A stretch of 64,000 nt of DNA, taken from Porphyromonas macacae DSM 20710 = JCM 13914. Lineage in GTDB: Bacteria > Bacteroidota > Bacteroidia > Bacteroidales > Porphyromonadaceae. A program made the position numbers and the translations under genes. Positions 51,331-60,182 of this stretch are shown piece by piece (the stretch's first letter is position 1; each line of letters starts with the position of its first letter). The stretch is from assembly GCF_000379945.1 (NCBI RefSeq), contig NZ_KB904126.1, positions 1-64,000 of the forward strand, read 5' to 3'. Under the pieces are notes generated by a model. It ran no database searches, was not told the origin of the DNA, and saw only the letters and a program-made list of their open reading frames with translations.

Positions 51331-51432
51331 TCTCTGCCTGACGGTTGAAAATTCTTCAGGCAAAGAAAAAAAATCCAAGTTAACTTCGTCAAAAATCCAT
51401 TGCGCTAAGAATTTTCAACCGTCAGGCAGAGA
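51331..51432 (+). repeat. 102-bp MITE-like element, copy Y
   Basis: Perfect 26-bp terminal inverted arms (starting TCTCTGCCTGACGGTTG) around the reverse complement of the core of copy X (33035-33136). Same length, opposite orientation. Sits between the tRNA-Asn pair and a glycosidase gene. The remaining 51108-51652 holds no other gene. Confidence 0.82.
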
Positions 51433-51652
51433 ATTTCCATCCATCAACGGAAGGTTTTTTGAAATTCCATTTTTCTTTATTTCACATCAAAGAAAAAGCA
51501 ATGTTCCGAACACAATTTGTTCTCAGACAGAAATCCCAAAGCAGTTATCCGTTATGGCAGCAATCAATTTTCTTTTTCTATCTAAACTTATCTCATTATC
51601 TTTATAAATAAGACTCTACAAAATAAATAATTACACAACATAAAGCATCGAC

Positions 51653-54169
51653 ATGAAGAAAAGATTTGCTACGGTTGCGGGGATACTCGCTCTTTTCATG
51701 GCACAGACGACACCAAAACTTTATGCACAGCAATCAAGCTCTCATTTAATCGACAAAGGCTGGCGATTCAGCCGATCGGACAGCGAAGACAACAAGAACA
51801 AAACTTTTGATGACAGTAAATGGCAATGCATCGATCTGCCTCATGACTGGGCTATATACGGACCGTTCGATTACAAAAACGACCGGCAAAATCTGGCCAT
51901 AACGCAAGACGGGCAAAAAAAAGCTATGGAGCATGCCGGTCGAACAGGCGGACTGCCATTCGTGGGCACGGGTTGGTACAGAACAAAATTGCACTTACCG
52001 GAAGATCTGAGCAACAAATACATAGAAATACGATTCGACGGAGCGATGAGCAATGCACACGTTTACCTGAACGAACACTTTGCAGGCCATTGGCCGTATG
52101 GATACAATTCTTTCTATCTGGATATCACTCCTTTTGTGAAACCCGGCAAGGATAATGTACTTGCCGTTCGCCTGAACAATGAGCACGAAAGCAGCCGCTG
52201 GTATCCCGGAGCCGGGATATACCGGGACGTTCATTTGCGTATTACGGATAAAACGCATATAAAAACATGGGGAACGCAAATTCAGACTCCCTTTATCGAC
52301 GAGGATAAAGCAATCGTACACATAAATACCACTATCGAAGGACTCGAATACACCGAAAAACCACTAAACGTGCATCGGAGCGTCATTGCCCCAAACGGCT
52401 CTGTTATCTGGGACGATTTCGGACAAAATACGCTGTCAAAAAGTGCCCATAAAAATCTGCATGCCGGCCTGACGGTACATAAACCTCTTCTTTGGGATAT
52501 CGGACAGCCGAATCTTTATAAATACACGGTTGCACTATTGGATGGGAAAACCGTGATCGATGCCGATACTGTTACCTTCGGTATCCGCAGTATCGAGCTA
52601 AAACAGAATGAAGGCTTTTTCCTGAACGGAAGAAAAATAAAATTCAAAGGTGTTTGCCTGCACCACGATCAGGGGCCTTTGGGAGCTGTGGCAAACGAAG
52701 CCTCCATGCGCAGACAGATTAGGATGATGCAAGAGATGGGAGCCAATGCCATACGCACCAGCCACAATATGCCCGACCCGAAATTCGTAAAAATCTGCGA
52801 TGAAATGGGTATGATGCTTGCAGTAGAAACATTCGACAGTTGGGCTAAAGCCAAAGTACCGAACGGCTATAACAAGTTTTTTAATGAATGGCACGAGCGG
52901 GATCTTGTGAATATGTTGCACCAATACAGAAACAGTGCCAGCGTAATGATGTATTTCATTGGCAATGAAGTGGTCGAACAGCAAGATGTCGATGGTGCAA
53001 AAACAGCCTATATGCTACAGGCGATATGCCATCGCGAAGATCCTACCCGGCCTGTTTGCAACGGTATGGACGCTCCGCGTGAAGTAATGAACAGCGGTAT
53101 GGCAGCCACAATGGATATTCCGGGCTTCAATTACCGTCCGTTCCTGTTCCCCGAAGGAAAGAAACGTTTGCCGCAAGGTTTTATCTTAGGCTCGGAAACT
53201 GCTTCGACTTTAAGTTCGAGAGGGGTGTACAAATTCCCGGTTAAACGCCGATCGATGCACAAATACAACGATCACCAAGCCTCTTCTTACGATGTCGAAC
53301 ACTGTGGCTGGAGCAATTTGCCGGAGGACGACTGGATGGTCCACGAGGATATGCCTTGGGCTATGGGCGAATTTGTTTGGACAGGATTCGACTATATTGG
53401 AGAGCCTACTCCTTACTACAGCGACTGGCCCAGCCACAGTTCGCTCTTCGGCATTGTGGATCTGGCCGGAATTCCCAAAGATCGCTATTATCTGTACAAA
53501 AGTCATTGGAACGAAAAAGAACATACGCTGCATGTACTTCCGCATTGGACCTGGCACGGACGCGAAGGAGAGATTACCCCCATCTTCGTTTATACAGACC
53601 ATCCGGAGGCCGAAGTATGGATAAACGGTAAAAGCATGGGCAGGCAAAAGAAAGACTTTTCCATAGATTGGCAGAAAACAGAAAACGACGAAGATAAAAA
53701 CAACCTGACACGCCAAAAACGTTATCGCCTGATGTGGACGAATACCGTATATAAGCCGGGAACAGTCAAAGTAGTCGCATATGACAACAATGGATTACCC
53801 GCTGATTCCGTAACGGTGAAAACAGCCGGTGCTGCGGAACGCATAGAGTTAGATGCAGACCGTAACACACTGAAATCCGATGGAAAAGATTTGGCTTTCG
53901 TAACTGTACGGATCGTAGATAAAGACGGAAATCTGTGCCCTACGGATAACCGCTTGCTCCGCTTCAAAGTCAAAGGGGCCGGAACTTTCAGGGCTGCTGC
54001 ATCGGGCAATCCGGCTTCGCTGGATCTCTTTCACGAACCCAAACACCATGCATTCAACGGCATGCTCACGGTATTGGTACAAAGTAAGAAAGAAGCAGGC
54101 ACAGCAGAGCTGACAGTCGAAGGAAAAGGTCTTAAAAAAGCCTCCGTCAAATTAGACATTCATCCCTGA
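51653..54169 (+). CDS. Glycoside hydrolase family 2 (beta-galactosidase-like)
   Basis: An 838-residue secreted or periplasmic enzyme: signal peptide MKKRFATVAGILALFMAQTT...LYAQQ, a GH2 sugar-binding domain (YIEIRFDGAMSNAHVYLNEH), a GH2 sandwich and the TIM barrel with the acid/base glutamate in YFIGNEVVEQ (about residue 440) and the likely nucleophile region FILGSETAST (about 515). C-terminal DUF4982 and Ig-like domains follow (AEVWINGKSMGRQKKDFSID). It removes beta-galactose, or a related sugar, from host glycans by family analogy. No Sus pair is adjacent. Confidence 0.88.
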   Translation: MKKRFATVAGILALFMAQTTPKLYAQQSSSHLIDKGWRFSRSDSEDNKNKTFDDSKWQCIDLPHDWAIYGPFDYKNDRQNLAITQDGQKKAMEHAGRTGGLPFVGTGWYRTKLHLPEDLSNKYIEIRFDGAMSNAHVYLNEHFAGHWPYGYNSFYLDITPFVKPGKDNVLAVRLNNEHESSRWYPGAGIYRDVHLRITDKTHIKTWGTQIQTPFIDEDKAIVHINTTIEGLEYTEKPLNVHRSVIAPNGSVIWDDFGQNTLSKSAHKNLHAGLTVHKPLLWDIGQPNLYKYTVALLDGKTVIDADTVTFGIRSIELKQNEGFFLNGRKIKFKGVCLHHDQGPLGAVANEASMRRQIRMMQEMGANAIRTSHNMPDPKFVKICDEMGMMLAVETFDSWAKAKVPNGYNKFFNEWHERDLVNMLHQYRNSASVMMYFIGNEVVEQQDVDGAKTAYMLQAICHREDPTRPVCNGMDAPREVMNSGMAATMDIPGFNYRPFLFPEGKKRLPQGFILGSETASTLSSRGVYKFPVKRRSMHKYNDHQASSYDVEHCGWSNLPEDDWMVHEDMPWAMGEFVWTGFDYIGEPTPYYSDWPSHSSLFGIVDLAGIPKDRYYLYKSHWNEKEHTLHVLPHWTWHGREGEITPIFVYTDHPEAEVWINGKSMGRQKKDFSIDWQKTENDEDKNNLTRQKRYRLMWTNTVYKPGTVKVVAYDNNGLPADSVTVKTAGAAERIELDADRNTLKSDGKDLAFVTVRIVDKDGNLCPTDNRLLRFKVKGAGTFRAAASGNPASLDLFHEPKHHAFNGMLTVLVQSKKEAGTAELTVEGKGLKKASVKLDIHP

Positions 54170-54310
54170 TCGTCAAAGACAAAAGGATACATTTCAGAAA
54201 TAAAAGAAACAAATCAACGAACTTTTGCGCAGGATTTCATAAATTACGGAATCTTTCCGAAAAAGGTCTTTTCACAAATGGATTTAGATAAACATAAATA
54301 AGAATACATC

Positions 54311-55249
54311 ATGAACAAAATTTTAGCAACAACAGCTTTCGTTATTTTGTCTTGCATCTGTTCATTACATGCTCAAACACCGGAGCGTATCGTAGTCAAT
54401 GAGCAAGTCAATGCATCCTCGCAAGAACAAACGAATCGAGCGCTTAAATGGAAAGTGGCTATCGGGAGATTCTCCAATGAGACGCAATACGGCAAAGGAA
54501 TTTTCTATGACAGGGAAAACGATCCGATGGCCAAGCAGGCATTGGACATTCTCTCAACGAAACTGAGCGCCTCCGATAAATTTATCCTGTTGGAGCGGGA
54601 CGACCTTGATAAATTGGAAGCAGAGATAACCGGCGGAGGCGAGAGGCAACGGATAAATGCCGACTACCTGATTCTCGGTTCGATTACGGAATTCGGTAGA
54701 AAAACGACCGGGAAAGAGGGACTTTTCAATTCCGAAAAGAATCAAATCGTAGAAGCCGGTGTAAGCATACGTATCGTAGATGTTGCCACCGGATTGATTA
54801 TCTATTCGGAAGAAGGTAAGGGTATGGCTCAGACAACTTCTAAAAGCACTTTGGGATTCGGAGGTAAAGCGGGTTTCGATGCCACGCTAAGCGACAAAGC
54901 GATTTCCGGTGCAATCGACATGCTTGTGGAAAACATTATTAATAAGTGCACCGACAAACCGTGGCGAACCTATATCATTAATGCAGATGAAGATGGCATC
55001 ATTATAGCCGGAGGATCTACTCAGGGTTTGCGTCAAGGCGATGTTTTCGATGTTTTCTCACGTGGAAAAAAAGTGAAAAATCCGCAGACCGGTGTGACAT
55101 TCGAACTTCCCGGGAAGAAAGTGGCGTCCGTAAAAATCGAAATGACAGGAGGAGATACCCCTGAAACCGAATTCTCTATTGTAACACTCACGCAGGGAGA
55201 ATTCGATAAAAACAACTTCGGCCAATATTACATTCAAGAACGTAAATAA
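54311..55249 (+). CDS. CsgG-family outer-membrane secretion/assembly protein
   Basis: A 312-residue protein with a signal peptide (MNKILATTAFVILSCICSLHAQ) and a CsgG domain: KWKVAIGRFSNETQYGKGIF, LDILSTKLSASDKFILLERD and DYLILGSITEFGRKTTGKEG, IRIVDVATGLIIYSEEGKG. E. coli CsgG is a lipoprotein pore; here no lipobox cysteine follows the leader. The C-terminal third contains strands DGIIIAGGSTQGLRQGDVFD. It heads a four-gene cluster with three lipoproteins (a small one, DUF4810 and DUF799), an arrangement also seen in other Gram-negative phyla. Confidence 0.88.
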   Translation: MNKILATTAFVILSCICSLHAQTPERIVVNEQVNASSQEQTNRALKWKVAIGRFSNETQYGKGIFYDRENDPMAKQALDILSTKLSASDKFILLERDDLDKLEAEITGGGERQRINADYLILGSITEFGRKTTGKEGLFNSEKNQIVEAGVSIRIVDVATGLIIYSEEGKGMAQTTSKSTLGFGGKAGFDATLSDKAISGAIDMLVENIINKCTDKPWRTYIINADEDGIIIAGGSTQGLRQGDVFDVFSRGKKVKNPQTGVTFELPGKKVASVKIEMTGGDTPETEFSIVTLTQGEFDKNNFGQYYIQERK

Positions 55250-55260
55250 AAACGAACAAT

Positions 55261-55614
55261 ATGAAATCGATAAAATCCATCATCGCTTTGGTTACACTCT
55301 TGTCGGCAACCATAATCGGGCTTTCATCCTGCGGCTCAACAGCATCCGTAAGCGGAGGGCTCAATGACGAATCATTCATTATTGTTGCTGCTCAGAACAG
55401 ATACCACAAACAGGAAGTTTTAGTGCATATAGACAAAGAAGCTCCTGTCTTAACGAAAGCACTCAGAAAAAATCAGGCAGTTCGTAAAGGAGATCGATTA
55501 ATCGTTTCCCCGGGAAGACATCGCATAATGGTTGTAGACAAGATGGGAAACAAATTATTTGATAAAGATATTTTTGTATCTACACGCAACAGCAAAATAA
55601 TCCGGATACCTTAA
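55261..55614 (+). CDS. Small lipoprotein of the CsgG cluster
   Basis: A 117-residue lipoprotein, leader MKSIKSIIALVTLLSATIIGLSSC, lipobox LSSC. The mature part has beta-strand character (EVLVHIDKEAPVLTKALRK, GRHRIMVVDKMGNKLFDKDI), similar to a small PEGA-like or sandwich fold. It lies between the CsgG gene (11-bp gap) and the DUF4810 gene (21-bp gap). No named family is certain. Confidence 0.7.
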   Translation: MKSIKSIIALVTLLSATIIGLSSCGSTASVSGGLNDESFIIVAAQNRYHKQEVLVHIDKEAPVLTKALRKNQAVRKGDRLIVSPGRHRIMVVDKMGNKLFDKDIFVSTRNSKIIRIP

Positions 55615-55635
55615 CCTGAAAATCAAATAACAGCA

Positions 55636-55992
55636 ATGAAAAAGAAACTCTGTTTATATACAGCAGGAATTATTGCAGCATCCATTCTTACCGGCTGCTT
55701 TCCATCAAAGCACCTTTACTCATGGCATGGATACGACAATGTTTCTTATGCCTACTATAAAACAAGGACTCCGGAAAGAGAACTTGAATTAATTGAAACA
55801 TATGAGAAAATGATTCAAAAACAGAGTGGCAGCAGAAATATGGTTCCTCCGGGCATTTATGCCGAATACGGATATATTTTAGCCAGGAAAGGCAATGTGG
55901 AGAAAGGAATCCAAATGCTGGAAATGGAAATTAAATATTACCCTGAGAGTGAAGTCTTTATCAATAGAATCATTAAACAGCTACAGAAATGA
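55636..55992 (+). CDS. DUF4810 lipoprotein
   Basis: A 118-residue lipoprotein with leader ending TGC (Cys21). The signature SKHLYSWHGYDNVSYAYYK and GIYAEYGYILARKGNVEKG identifies DUF4810, which occurs with CsgG-like and DUF799 proteins. It probably packs helices of TPR type and serves as an accessory of the CsgG-like pore. Its last codons overlap the DUF799 start by 4 bp (ATGA). Confidence 0.85.
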   Translation: MKKKLCLYTAGIIAASILTGCFPSKHLYSWHGYDNVSYAYYKTRTPERELELIETYEKMIQKQSGSRNMVPPGIYAEYGYILARKGNVEKGIQMLEMEIKYYPESEVFINRIIKQLQK

Positions 55993-56684
55993 ACACCTTC
56001 GATAGCTATTTCATTAAAAAGCTACAGTCTTTCCCGCTATTAATCTTGATTTTGACAGTATTGACCGGATGCGGCACCTCGCTTACCCGAGAAGAATTAT
56101 ATCCGAAAATTCATGCAGAAAAACCGGTATCCATACTGATAATGCCTCCTATCAACCAAACGAACCATGTTGATGCAAAAGAATACTTCTATTCTTCTCT
56201 GATGATGCCATTGGCAGAAAAAGGCTATTACATATTCTCTCCATATTTATCTGAAGAACTTCTGCAACAAGAGAGTGCGAATGATGCCGAACAATTTATC
56301 GATACGTCTCTAAAGCCCTTCTTGAATGTATTCAATACCGATGCTGTTTTGTTTACAATCATAAAGAAATGGGATAAATCCGGTATTCTGTCTACAATCA
56401 ACGTCGAAGCAGAATATATCCTGAAATCGGCGCACACGAATGAAGTGCTTTTCCGGCGCAATGCAGATATTGTTGTCGATTGCAGTGTAACTCAAAATGC
56501 AGGATTGTTGGGAATGGTGGCAAACGCTTTGGCCACAGCTGCTACGGACAAAATCGTAGGTGCACGTAAAACAAACAGTTTCATCGTCAGCGATATGCCG
56601 GAGGGAAAATATTCACCCATGTATGGTATAGATAAGAAACAAAGTGCAAAACCGCAAAACATAAGCGGTACCACCGTGCGCTAA
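55989..56684 (+). CDS. DUF799 lipoprotein (GNA1162 family)
   Basis: A 231-residue lipoprotein (leader ending LTGC). The signature KPVSILIMPPINQTNHVDAK, YFYSSLMMPLAEKGYYIF and VLFTIIKKWDKS marks DUF799, the family of the meningococcal lipoprotein GNA1162. It completes the CsgG-DUF4810-DUF799 set, which probably forms an outer-membrane secretion or assembly complex. A convergent terminator follows. Confidence 0.85.
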   Translation: MNTFDSYFIKKLQSFPLLILILTVLTGCGTSLTREELYPKIHAEKPVSILIMPPINQTNHVDAKEYFYSSLMMPLAEKGYYIFSPYLSEELLQQESANDAEQFIDTSLKPFLNVFNTDAVLFTIIKKWDKSGILSTINVEAEYILKSAHTNEVLFRRNADIVVDCSVTQNAGLLGMVANALATAATDKIVGARKTNSFIVSDMPEGKYSPMYGIDKKQSAKPQNISGTTVR

Positions 56685-56705
56685 AATACGTTTAGTTTAC
56701 CGAAA

Positions 56706-56736
56706 AAGGACTTCCGGAATTGCCTCGGAAGTCCTT
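56706..56736. terminator. Bidirectional terminator
   Basis: Stem AAGGACTTCCG/CGGAAGTCCTT with ATGTTTTT on the plus side and TTTTTCGG on the minus. It separates the converging DUF799 and DMT transporter genes and overlaps the latter's stop by 2 bp. Confidence 0.8.
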
Positions 56737-57670
56737 ATGTTTTTATATAACTGCAATCTCGTTTCCGTGCTTTCAGGTCAGCCTTACTCTTACTTCGAGT
56801 AACCAGATAAACTCCTGTAAATACCAGAATAGCCGCCACTACTTTATCCAGAGTCAGCCGGTCTAATCCCAAAAGTAAAGCAAACGAAGTCGTCAGTACC
56901 GGCTGGGCATAATTATACGAACTGATTACCGTAGGGCGTAATGCTTTTTGTCCAATAGGCAACAACATATATGCAATAAAAGTGGAGAAGAAAACCACAA
57001 ATCCCAATTGTAGATAAAACGTTAGATCGAAAGAACGCCATGCGGTATGAACAAAAGCGGGAGCAAAAAACGGCATAGTGATAACGGTAGAAATCAGAAA
57101 CATCCATTTCATCAGAGTAATGGGAGAATAGCGGTCTATAATATCCTTAAAAAGCGTCAGATAGAGTGTGTAACAGAGCATAGCCATTCCGCATAATACA
57201 TTTCCCAAGGCAGAAGATTGCCCCGAGTGCGTACCCTGCATAACTAAAAAGACCACACCGGTTGCTCCGACCAAAACCCCTCCGGCTTTCTTCAAAGTTA
57301 TGGGCTCACGCAGGAATATGGCAGCCAATATCATGGTAATGATCGGGCCTAAGGTGGAAATAAGCGACTGATCTACCGGTGAGGTCATAGAGATACCCAA
57401 TGCAAATATCCCCTGATTGCCTAATACGCCCAGCAATGATGCCGCAAGAATTTTATACCGATCTTTTTTTCTAACAGGTTCGCTCGGTAAAAAATAAGAG
57501 GTCAGCCAAAAGAGAAACGTGGCTCCGACAAAGCGAACCAGAATATGTACTTCGGGGGTGATACCGCCCGGCGACAATAAAATCTTGGAGAATGGCCCAT
57601 TCAGGCCGAATATCAAGGTAGCAATAATCAAGGCAAGATGCCCGCGCGATTTCTTTACTTCAGTGGTCAT
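56735..57670 (-). CDS. EamA/DMT-family transporter
   Basis: A 311-residue inner-membrane protein with ten helices in two EamA repeats (about 10-145 and 155-295). PVDQSLISTLGPIITMILAA and the LRPTVISSYNYAQPVLTTSF segment are typical. Drug/metabolite transporters of this type move amino acids or metabolites; the substrate is unknown. Charged tail at the C-terminus (KSKADLKARKRDCS). Confidence 0.85.
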   Translation of the reverse strand: MTTEVKKSRGHLALIIATLIFGLNGPFSKILLSPGGITPEVHILVRFVGATFLFWLTSYFLPSEPVRKKDRYKILAASLLGVLGNQGIFALGISMTSPVDQSLISTLGPIITMILAAIFLREPITLKKAGGVLVGATGVVFLVMQGTHSGQSSALGNVLCGMAMLCYTLYLTLFKDIIDRYSPITLMKWMFLISTVITMPFFAPAFVHTAWRSFDLTFYLQLGFVVFFSTFIAYMLLPIGQKALRPTVISSYNYAQPVLTTSFALLLGLDRLTLDKVVAAILVFTGVYLVTRSKSKADLKARKRDCSYIKT

Positions 57671-57771
57671 TGTTCAGATATTCGATAGCTATCAAAGGTT
57701 TTTCAGGCAACAAAGATATAAAGAGACCTTTATACAGAAAGAAACGAACGAATTATTTATAAAACGAAATA

Positions 57772-57805
57772 AGGCTGTCCGCAGTCATAGACTTACAGAC
57801 AGCCT
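57772..57805 (-). terminator. Hairpin downstream of rpsA
   Basis: Arms AGGCTGTC and GACAGCCT. On minus they are followed by TTATTTCGTTTTAT. It lies 30 bp after the rpsA stop. Confidence 0.6.
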
Positions 57806-57834
57806 CATCATTATATATGGTTTAGATTTGTATA

Positions 57835-59628
57835 TTAGTTGCCTGACAACTTCTCTTTCAAAGCAGCCAATTGATCCAAATCTCCAAGAGTGGCTTTTTC
57901 CTGGTTCGTAGCATTAGAAGCAGCTACGGCACTCTTTTCTGCATCTTTCTGTGCATTATTTTCAGCACGCTCAGCCTTGGCCGCAGCACGCTGTTCGTCT
58001 TCAAACACACGGCTGTGTGAAACGATAATGCGCTTAGCTTCCTTGTTAAATTCAATCACCTTGAAAGAAAGCTTTTCTTCCAACTGAGCTTGCGAGCCGT
58101 CTTCTTTCACCAAATGTTTAGGAGTGGCAAAGCCTTCTACACCATAAGGAAGAGAAACAACAGCACCCTTATCCATCAACTCGATGATCGTACCTTCATG
58201 GATACTGCCCACTTTGAATACGGTCTCGAATACATCCCATGGATTTTCTTCGAGCTGTTTGTGGCCGAGGCTCAAACGACGGTTTTCCTTGTCGATTTCG
58301 AGTACCACGACATCCAACTCTGCACCCACTTGAGTAAATTCGCTCGGATGTTTGATTTTTTTCGTCCAAGAAAGGTCGGAAATGTGCACAAGACCGTCTA
58401 CGCCCTCTTCAATTTCAACGAATACACCGAAGTTGGTAAAGTTACGTACCTTGGCCACATGCTTGGAACCTACGGGGTAACGCTCTTCGATACCTTCCCA
58501 CGGATCTTGTTTCAATTGCTTCAATCCGAGACTCATCTTACGCTCTTCACGATCCAGAGTCAACACCACAGCTTCGATTTCCTCACCAACTTTCAAGAAA
58601 TCCTGAGCACTGCGGAGGTGGTGTTGCGTCCATGACATTTCCGACACGTGAATAAGACCTTCCACACCCGGAGCAATCTCAACAAAAGCACCGTAGTCGG
58701 CCATAACAACCACTGTACCTTTTACCTTATCGCCAACTTTGATGTTAGGATCCAGAGAATCCCAGGGATGAGGGGTAAGCTGTTTGAGACCGAGAGCAAT
58801 ACGTTTCTTTTGTTCGTCGAAGTCGAGGATAACGACATTCAGTTTCTGATCCAGCTCAACGATTTCATTCGGATGAGCCACACGTCCCCAAGAGAGGTCT
58901 GTGATGTGAATCAAACCATCTACGCCGCCAAGGTCAATGAATACTCCGTAAGAAGTGATGTTCTTAACCACACCTTCGAGTACCTGGCCTTTTTCGAGCT
59001 TGCCGATGATTTCTTTCTTCTGCTGTTCGAGTTCTGCTTCAATAAGAACTTTGTGGGAAACAACAACGTTTTTATATTCCTGATTGATTTTAACAACCTT
59101 GAATTCCATAGTTTTGTCAACATACGCATCATAGTCACGGATAGGACGTACGTCGATTTGAGAACCGGGTAAGAATGCTTCGATACCGAAGATATCGACA
59201 ATCATACCGCCCTTGGTGCGGCATTTGATGTAACCCTTGATGATTTCGTCCTTTTCCAAAGCTTCGTTAACACGATCCCATGAACGAGAGGCTCGAGCTT
59301 TGCGGTGAGACAGCACCAATTGACCACGACGGTCTTCCTGTGTTTCGATGAATACCTCTACTTCGTCTCCGACTTTCAATTCGGGATTGTAGCGGAATTC
59401 AGATGCGGGGATAGCACCCTCGCTCTTGAAGCCTACATCTACCAGTACTTCACGTTTACCGATCCGGGTTACTTTACCCATGGTAACCTCTTTTTCTTTG
59501 ATCGCATTCAGAGTCTTGTCATAAGCCTCTTCCTGTTCCTTACGGGTAGCAGCGTTCAGTGAGTCGCCGGCTTCGAACTCATCCCAATTGAAATCATCTA
59601 AGGGATGAACATTTTTTAAGTTTTCCAT
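57835..59628 (-). CDS. rpsA: 30S ribosomal protein S1
   Basis: A 597-residue RNA-binding protein with six S1 domains in series (from about residue 40 to 540), each with the pattern GxVxxIxxYGxFVxLxxGVxGLIHxSxxxW, for example FTNFGVFVEIEEGVDGLVHI and KGTVVVMADYGAFVEIAPGV. It helps bring mRNA to the ribosome. The C-terminal tail is alanine- and glutamate-rich (RAAAKAERAENNAQKDAEKS). Typical length for Bacteroidetes. Confidence 0.96.
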   Translation of the reverse strand: MENLKNVHPLDDFNWDEFEAGDSLNAATRKEQEEAYDKTLNAIKEKEVTMGKVTRIGKREVLVDVGFKSEGAIPASEFRYNPELKVGDEVEVFIETQEDRRGQLVLSHRKARASRSWDRVNEALEKDEIIKGYIKCRTKGGMIVDIFGIEAFLPGSQIDVRPIRDYDAYVDKTMEFKVVKINQEYKNVVVSHKVLIEAELEQQKKEIIGKLEKGQVLEGVVKNITSYGVFIDLGGVDGLIHITDLSWGRVAHPNEIVELDQKLNVVILDFDEQKKRIALGLKQLTPHPWDSLDPNIKVGDKVKGTVVVMADYGAFVEIAPGVEGLIHVSEMSWTQHHLRSAQDFLKVGEEIEAVVLTLDREERKMSLGLKQLKQDPWEGIEERYPVGSKHVAKVRNFTNFGVFVEIEEGVDGLVHISDLSWTKKIKHPSEFTQVGAELDVVVLEIDKENRRLSLGHKQLEENPWDVFETVFKVGSIHEGTIIELMDKGAVVSLPYGVEGFATPKHLVKEDGSQAQLEEKLSFKVIEFNKEAKRIIVSHSRVFEDEQRAAAKAERAENNAQKDAEKSAVAASNATNQEKATLGDLDQLAALKEKLSGN

Positions 59629-59686
59629 TCAGTTAATTTTCTCGTTACTTTAATTTGTTAGACATTATATGGTCCAAAAATCGTTG

Positions 59687-59694
59687 CAAAGGTA
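59687..59694 (-). promoter_or_regulatory. -7 promoter element (TACCTTTG) of rpsA
   Basis: TACCTTTG on minus, 58 bp upstream of the rpsA start. Confidence 0.55.
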
Positions 59695-59858
59695 ACACTT
59701 CTTTTTCATATACAGTTACTTGCAAGTTGTTTTCAAACAAAAAAGAGGTGAAGTGCACAAAAAAACAGATTTTATCATAAAACAACGAAAAGATCGGAGC
59801 AACATCAAGCAAGACAGAGAACAATGACCGTTTGCTCTTTTTTTTTAACCTCCCCGAG

Positions 59859-59883
59859 TGTCAACTTTTTTCAGTACATGTCA
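59859..59883 (+). repeat. Interspersed ~25-bp motif, copy 3
   Basis: TGTCAACTTTTTTCAGTACA followed by TGTCA: one mismatch to copy 1 (6639-6663). It lies in the 550-bp interval between rpsA and nqrA, which otherwise contains only promoters and AT-rich DNA. Confidence 0.6.
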
Positions 59884-60132
59884 TTTTTGAAGGAGAAAAA
59901 GTAAATGAATTTCCCGTTTCAGGTCAGAAGAAACCCGATATCCAAAGGATATTGACTCCAAAATCCCAAGTTTTTTTTCGGATACTATAATATAATATGG
60001 TGTTCCGCGGGGTGTAGCCGGCACACAGTTCTATGCCAAAACAGATTACATTAAACGGCAATAAATATCGAATAAAAAGAATTTATTATAGAAATTATTA
60101 GATATTATACTAAAATATAGCTACGAAAAGAC

Positions 60133-60140
60133 TATTTTTG
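60133..60140 (+). promoter_or_regulatory. -7 promoter element (TATTTTTG) of the nqr operon
   Basis: TATTTTTG matches TAnnTTTG, 42 bp upstream of the nqrA ATG. The preceding ~120 bp are very AT-rich. Confidence 0.6.
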
Positions 60141-60182
60141 CGAAACAATTATACCTAAACTAATTACTTGTCTTTTTTGATT

